From: a virus
DNA length: 33,551 nucleotides
Strand: one strand, 5' to 3'
IMG/VR virus record: IMGVR_UViG_3300042380_000408
Coordinates: 1-33,551 of that record
Shown here piece after piece: positions 29,419-33,551 of the stretch. Both the position numbers and the translations under genes were made by a program. How positions within the stretch are numbered: position 1 is the stretch's first letter; the number at the start of each line of letters is the position of its first letter. The notes beneath the pieces were generated by a model. It searched no databases and was not told the DNA's origin. It saw only the letters and a list, made by a program, of their open reading frames with translations.

Positions 29419-29496
29419 ATGGCTATCGTCTTTCGGCCCAGAAACCTTCGCATCCTGAGCCTTCTCCGGCGCAAGCTCCGTCGAAACAAGGGTTAG
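29419..29496 (+). CDS. 25-residue very basic microprotein
   Basis: ATG at 29419 opens a 25-codon frame to TAG at 29494 with a strongly basic amphipathic product (L-R-I-L-S-L-L-R-R-K-L-R-R-N-K-G). A weak GCGGGA lies before the start. It fills the gap between the early HTH gene and the fibre cassette. It may be real or only chance. Confidence 0.3.
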   Translation: MAIVFRPRNLRILSLLRRKLRRNKG

Positions 29497-29499
29497 CCA

Positions 29500-29814
29500 A
29501 TGCCCTCCTACGACCAGACGCCGGGAACGCTGAACCTGTCGTTCGTGCGAGGGGATGACTTCTCCACGCTCATCGACTTCTCGATCACCATGACCGGCTA
29601 CACGGTCACGGCCTCGATGTTTTCGACGGTGAGCGGTGCCGAGGTGCAAGCGTTCACGGTCACGGCGGCGAACGCTGCGAGCGGCCAGTACAACATCAGC
29701 CTCACCGACACGCAGACGGCCGCCCTGGCCCGTGGCACCTACGGGTGGCGGATGACGTGGGTCGAGAACAACGCCACGCGAACCGCCCTAACAGGCTTCG
29801 TGGAGGTGCTGTAA
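29500..29814 (+). CDS. Fibre/baseplate adaptor-like protein
   Basis: A 104-residue beta-sandwich-like protein with L-S-F-V-R-G-D-D-F near residue 13, [10 protein letters not shown] near 31, and [15 protein letters not shown] near 70. This is the layout of small phage proteins that join fibres to the tail (BppU N-terminal-like). It is the first gene of the fibre cassette, and the next start overlaps its stop (TAATG). Confidence 0.68.
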   Translation: MPSYDQTPGTLNLSFVRGDDFSTLIDFSITMTGYTVTASMFSTVSGAEVQAFTVTAANAASGQYNISLTDTQTAALARGTYGWRMTWVENNATRTALTGFVEVL

Positions 29815-30893
29815 TGCCGATCAACGCGAACGTCAGCGGTGGCAGTCAGATCACGGCGAGCGTCGGCGAGACGCAGATCGACGTTGGCGTGAGCGGTGGG
29901 TTTGGCCCGAGCGGTGCCGCTGGGCCGCAGGGTGCCACGGGGGCAACGGGTGCCACTGGGGCGACGGGTCCGCAGGGGCCGCAAGGTGCAACCGGGGCAA
30001 CGGGTGCCAAGGGTGACACCGGCAGCACAGGCCCGACCGGACCCGCCGGGCCAACAGGCCCACAAGGCCCACAAGGCCCGCAGGGTGTAAAGGGTGACAC
30101 CGGAGCCACTGGCCCAACTGGGGCCACTGGCGCGACGGGATCGCAAGGCGCGCCTGGGCCGGCCGGAGCTGCTGGCGCAACCGGCCCGATGCCCTACAAC
30201 TATCGCGGTGAGTGGGATAACTTCACCAATTACAGTCTGTACGACGCGGTGACGTTTGACGGCGGCCTGTGGTGGCTGCCGGCGACCGGCGGGTGGACGA
30301 TCGGCGGGGCTCCGCCGGGGTACAACTGGCAACTGTTGGTCGCAAAGGGCGCGACGGGGAGCACCGGGCCGCAAGGCGAGCGCGGCGAGCAAGGCATCCA
30401 AGGAATCCAGGGAGTTGCCGGGGCCACCGGGGCCACGGGGCCAGCCGGCCCCGCCGGAACAGCAGGCCCGCAAGGCGATCCAGGCGTCGTCGCAGCCACG
30501 GCTCCCGTCACCTACGACGCTGGCACGCAGACGGTCGCCCTGTCCATCGGCACGGGGCTCACGACTTCGAGCGGCTCGCTCGCCCTGGCGGCGCACAAGT
30601 CGAGCCACGCGACGGGCGGCACCGACGCCTTGACGCCTGCCGACATCGGGGCCGCGACCGCACTTCATACACATAGCGCAGCTGACATCACCAGCGGCAC
30701 CGTCGCTACGGCTCGTCTCGGCAGCGGGACGGCAACCTCCACGACGTTCCTCGCGGGGGATCAAAGTTGGAAAACCGTCACAAGCGGCAGCACCAGCGCC
30801 AGCGACCTGACCTCTGGCACGCTCTCCAACGCCCGCCTCGCCAGCCGCGCCCGCGCGGCGGTCAACATTTTTAACTGGTCTTCGTTTCGCTAG
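29814..30893 (+). CDS. Collagen-like tail fibre with embedded carbohydrate-binding-like block
   Basis: A 359-residue fibre. After a 30-residue start come Gly-X-Y collagen repeats (about 30-124), then an aromatic block (about 125-177: Y-R-G-E-W, L-W-W-L-P, Y-N-W-Q-L-L) like a chitin-binding CBM5/12-type module, then a second collagen stretch (about 178-223). The end has [19 protein letters not shown], common near the tips of tail fibres. It would trimerise and bind the host surface. Mirror-strand frames rich in Pro are shadows of the repeats. Confidence 0.85.
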   Translation: MPINANVSGGSQITASVGETQIDVGVSGGFGPSGAAGPQGATGATGATGATGPQGPQGATGATGAKGDTGSTGPTGPAGPTGPQGPQGPQGVKGDTGATGPTGATGATGSQGAPGPAGAAGATGPMPYNYRGEWDNFTNYSLYDAVTFDGGLWWLPATGGWTIGGAPPGYNWQLLVAKGATGSTGPQGERGEQGIQGIQGVAGATGATGPAGPAGTAGPQGDPGVVAATAPVTYDAGTQTVALSIGTGLTTSSGSLALAAHKSSHATGGTDALTPADIGAATALHTHSAADITSGTVATARLGSGTATSTTFLAGDQSWKTVTSGSTSASDLTSGTLSNARLASRARAAVNIFNWSSFR

Positions 30894-30902
30894 GAGCTTC
30901 AC

Positions 30903-31286
30903 ATGGCCGCCGATCCCGCATTTGCCGTCACCCCCCGAATTGGTTCAGTTGCCATCAGCACGCTGGACTCAAGCCTCACGGCCCCGACTAACTTCGGAAC
31001 ACTGATCACAGGCGCTGCCACCGGAACCCGCGTGGCAGAGATTGTTGCGAAGTGCGCCGCAACCTCAGTAGCCGCCCTTGTGCGGGTGTTTCTGCATGAC
31101 GGCACCAGCACATTCTTGCTGGACGAACTCACCATCGCTGCGGCGACATCGTCAAACACGGCGGCGACAACCCGCGTCATCACCACCTACAACAACCTCG
31201 TCCTGCCGTCTGCGTCTTGGTCGATCCGCGTAACCACCACCGCTGGGCAGGCGGTTCATATGACCGCCTTCGGGGCTGACCTGTGA
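30903..31286 (+). CDS. Small beta-rich fibre-associated protein
   Basis: A 127-residue beta-rich protein with AGGAG before the ATG. It has V-T-P-R-I-G-S-V, then alternating strands (A-A-L-V-R-V-F-L-H-D-G-T-S-T-F-L-L-D-E-L) and W-S-I-R-V-T-T-T-A-G-Q-A. It resembles small proteins found beside phage fibre genes, possibly a tip or capping subunit. It overlaps the GTG of the large LamG-like gene by 4 bp. Confidence 0.62.
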   Translation: MAADPAFAVTPRIGSVAISTLDSSLTAPTNFGTLITGAATGTRVAEIVAKCAATSVAALVRVFLHDGTSTFLLDELTIAAATSSNTAATTRVITTYNNLVLPSASWSIRVTTTAGQAVHMTAFGADL

Positions 31287-33550
31287 ATCCCGGCATCCTG
31301 ACCAGCGGCTACCGGCCGCCGCCGATGCCATATGGCTTGCTGGGCCTGCCCTCTAGGGGGTTCGATCCGCGTTCGATTGTTGGTCTTGGCGGCTGGTGGG
31401 ACGCGATGGACTCCAGCACGCTCACGACCGGAACTGGCGTGAGCGAGTGGAGAGACAAGAGCAGGTTTGGGCAGGCGTTTTCGCAGGCGACTAGAGGGAG
31501 CCAGCCCACGCTGACGGCATCGGCCATTTCTGGCAGGCCGGGGGTCACATTTAGTAGCGGTAGATTTTTGAACCTTGGTTCGCAAACGATTGGCGGAAAC
31601 AACTTGGTTTCCGCGCCGGGAAATCCTTGGTCGATCTACATCGTTTGTCGCAGCACAGACAGCAGCGCGCTTGTGAAAACCCTGTTTGGCAAGGGGCAGA
31701 ATCAGGTACAGCTCGCGCAAAATACTGCCGGGTCGCTTGTTCAGGCCAACGGGGCAGCCCCGACCTCTGTTCCGGCATTTCCAGCGAACGTCAACGGCTT
31801 GTTTAGTTTTGACTACAACGGGTCGTTTGTGCAGATGCGGTTCAACGACGGCATCTCCACCACCGCCACGCCGACAAACACAACTAACGAAGCCGTCAAC
31901 ATCGCCCTTGGAATGCGGAACGCATCGTCGCCTTTCCAGCATTTCGTCGGCCACATTGGCGAAGTGCTGTTTTACAATCGGTCGCTCAATGCCTCCGAAC
32001 GGTCGTCGGTGGTGAGTTACTTGAGCAGCAAGTGGGGGGTTGCCATTCCGCAATACTCACCCCCTACCTATGCCGACGCCGACGCCAACGCCTACATCAC
32101 CCGCGTTGAGTTCGCGGACACACTGGCATTGGAAACGGCTACCCGCGATGCGATCAACGATTTCATCGTCGGATGCAAGGCAGACGGCATCTGGCCTGCG
32201 ATCAAGGCCAGTTGCATCCTCTGCGGCGCTCGCACGCTTTCCGGTGCGTTGACGCCGCTGGTTGGTGCGGCACCGACGAACAGCAACTTCGTCGGTGCCG
32301 ACTACAACCGCAAGACGGGGCTGGTCGGCAACGGTTCAATAAAAAACCTAAACACTGGTCGGGCGGAAAATGCTGATCCGCAAAATGCCCACCACATCGC
32401 TGCGCATGTGTCCTCCATTGGGTCGGGCGAAATCGTCCGAAACGGCAGTAATACCACAATAATCACCACGACGGTCACCCGCAGTCGCAGCAGTTCGTCC
32501 GACGCATACACAGCCGTCGCGGGCTTCATTGGCGTGTCTAGGTCGGCGTCGAATGCTTACTTGCGGCGCAATGGAGGCAGCACCACCAGCGTGGCAAGTG
32601 TGTCGCAAGGTTCCGTTGCCGATAGCTTTTTAGTTGCGACCGGCACCTCAAGGGTGGCATTTTACAGCATCGGAGAGTCGATTAATCTCGCGCTACTGGA
32701 CAGCCGCGTGACCACGATCTCCAGCGCCATCTCAACCGCCATCGTCCCGCAGGTCGCCAGCGCCGACGCGCAGGATTGGCTCAACCGCGTCTACGACAAC
32801 GGCGGCACCGTATCCGCGACGACTGCCGCTGCGGTCAACGACTTTTGCAACGCAATCAACGCCGCTGGCATCCGCGACCGCTTTGCAAGACTCAATCTGT
32901 TCTGCGGCGGCAACCTAGCGGCCTGCCGCACGCCGCTCTACAGAGCAAAGTCGCTGGCCGGTACGCAACTTGGCAACACCATCGACACCAACGTCGGCCC
33001 GTTCGTTGACGCGGACTATGTGGAGGCTGGCGGTAGTGGCGGATTGAAGGGCAACGGCAGCAGCAAATACCTGTCTACTGGCCTGCTGGTTGGCGACGCG
33101 ATGCCCTCTGGTAATGGTCATATGTCCGTTTATGCCGCGAGCGCTCAATCGGCTGGCAGCGGAAATTTCCGGTATCATCTAGGCACACCCCAAATCTACC
33201 TGTTCGCAAGGGACGGCGGCCCAAACGCGGGACTCTTATGGGTCAGTGGCTCCGCTGCAATTTTGACATCAGCGGCAGACATCACTGGTCATTTAGTCGG
33301 AACTAATTCCGCCAGCAATGCGCGCGAGTATTTCCGAAACGGCACCTCAATCGGATCAAACTCTGTAACCACCTCCCCCCCGACCGCCACTTCTGAGTTC
33401 ATGGTTTTTGGCAGGTCATCTCAAGCCAACGTCCTGTTTGACGGACGGATGGCGGCGTATTCGATTGGTGAGCCTATGACTGCATCGCAAGCGACTGCTT
33501 ATTACACAGCGATGCAAGCATTTCAGACAGCTTTAGGCAGAAACGTATGA
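31283..33550 (+). CDS. Large LamG-like tail fibre/adhesin
   Basis: A 755-residue protein starting at GTG (GTGA overlap). Residues 30-255 form a concanavalin/LamG-like lectin domain: G-G-W-W-D-A-M-D-S-S, W-R-D-K-S, R-P-G-V-T-F, then F-V-G-H-I-G-E-V-L-F-Y-N-R-S-L. Two related units follow, with A-I-N-D-F-I-V-G-C and A-V-N-D-F-C-N-A-I openings (about 285 and 520), each leading to V-G-N-G-S or K-G-N-G-S and a lectin-like half ending I-G-E. It would bind the host surface. Its last codons are duplicated at 1-126 because the circle was cut here. Base composition is less GC-rich than the head genes. Confidence 0.78.
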   Translation: MNPGILTSGYRPPPMPYGLLGLPSRGFDPRSIVGLGGWWDAMDSSTLTTGTGVSEWRDKSRFGQAFSQATRGSQPTLTASAISGRPGVTFSSGRFLNLGSQTIGGNNLVSAPGNPWSIYIVCRSTDSSALVKTLFGKGQNQVQLAQNTAGSLVQANGAAPTSVPAFPANVNGLFSFDYNGSFVQMRFNDGISTTATPTNTTNEAVNIALGMRNASSPFQHFVGHIGEVLFYNRSLNASERSSVVSYLSSKWGVAIPQYSPPTYADADANAYITRVEFADTLALETATRDAINDFIVGCKADGIWPAIKASCILCGARTLSGALTPLVGAAPTNSNFVGADYNRKTGLVGNGSIKNLNTGRAENADPQNAHHIAAHVSSIGSGEIVRNGSNTTIITTTVTRSRSSSSDAYTAVAGFIGVSRSASNAYLRRNGGSTTSVASVSQGSVADSFLVATGTSRVAFYSIGESINLALLDSRVTTISSAISTAIVPQVASADAQDWLNRVYDNGGTVSATTAAAVNDFCNAINAAGIRDRFARLNLFCGGNLAACRTPLYRAKSLAGTQLGNTIDTNVGPFVDADYVEAGGSGGLKGNGSSKYLSTGLLVGDAMPSGNGHMSVYAASAQSAGSGNFRYHLGTPQIYLFARDGGPNAGLLWVSGSAAILTSAADITGHLVGTNSASNAREYFRNGTSIGSNSVTTSPPTATSEFMVFGRSSQANVLFDGRMAAYSIGEPMTASQATAYYTAMQAFQTALGRNV

Positions 33551-33551
33551 C
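33425..33551. repeat. Terminal direct repeat (circle overlap), copy 2
   Basis: Exact second copy of 1-127. Removing one copy gives a 33,424-bp circle in which the fibre gene ending at 33550 is followed directly by the gene at 123-425. Confidence 0.95.

Noticed and set aside
29846-30127. Pro-rich - strand frames opposite the collagen repeats
   Set aside because: They are the complement of Gly-X-Y codons and have no independent support.
1-33551. tRNA or rRNA genes
   Set aside because: No cloverleaf with T-loop and acceptor pairing, and no rRNA-like stretch, was found by reading; a covariance-model scan could not be run.

Overview
The window reads as one complete, circular-permuted temperate tailed-phage genome. 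The first 127 bases are repeated exactly as the last 127 (33425-33551), so the molecule closes into a circle of 33,424 bp; an overlap of exactly 127 bp suggests an assembler k-mer overlap rather than biological terminal redundancy. The sequence is GC-rich. Nearly every gene lies on the + strand, in tightly packed cassettes with many ATGA or GTGA start/stop overlaps. The exception is a tyrosine integrase on the - strand. The protein set (P27-like small terminase, HK97-type large terminase, HK97 portal, prohead protease and capsid, gp6/gp10-type connectors, tail-assembly chaperone pair, tape measure) indicates a long non-contractile-tailed phage with HK97-fold heads. The host cannot be read directly. 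High GC, clear GGAGG ribosome sites and several membrane-anchored or Cys-rich accessory proteins fit a GC-rich Gram-negative bacterium; Planctomycetota is a guess only.

Layout, starting before the terminase. 426-1300 is a regulatory region holding one small gene (737-952), a 10-bp-arm hairpin, a palindrome, two 21-bp repeats and two 31-bp repeats. 1301-6422 is HNH endonuclease, terminase, portal and prohead protease. The protease carries a C-terminal domain with all four HAD phosphatase motifs. 6412-9186 is an unusual cassette inside the head module: a zinc ribbon, then a run of small membrane proteins around a membrane-anchored papain-like cysteine peptidase. 9268-12559 is the major capsid protein and the connector and tail-terminator genes. 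12563-19625 is the tail: three consecutive tail-tube-like genes, the chaperone pair with a textbook -1 frameshift site, a short tape measure and distal tail proteins.

19676-21210 holds a metallophosphoesterase and a dATP/dGTP-diphosphohydrolase-like protein. 21240-22646 is the lysogeny switch: integrase and a divergent small HTH (excisionase-like) gene, around a 261-bp region with a 27-bp dyad and a strong hairpin. 22848-29405 is the early region. It has small hypotheticals, a Sak4-like ATPase, an SSB-like protein with an IPF tip, a winged-helix protein, a PD-(D/E)XK nuclease, a ParB-like protein, a replication-initiator-like gene carrying three internal iterons (candidate origin), RusA and an HTH protein. 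29500-33550, continuing across the circle junction to 425, is a fibre cassette: an adaptor-like protein, a collagen-like fibre with an embedded carbohydrate-binding-like block, a small beta protein and a 755-residue LamG-like protein.

The recombination genes (Sak4, SSB, RusA) would act at the candidate lambda-type origin. The integrase and HTH pair decide integration. I found no recognisable endolysin and no classical CI-type repressor. The membrane cassette with the papain-like peptidase is therefore the best candidate for an undescribed lysis or envelope-interaction module.
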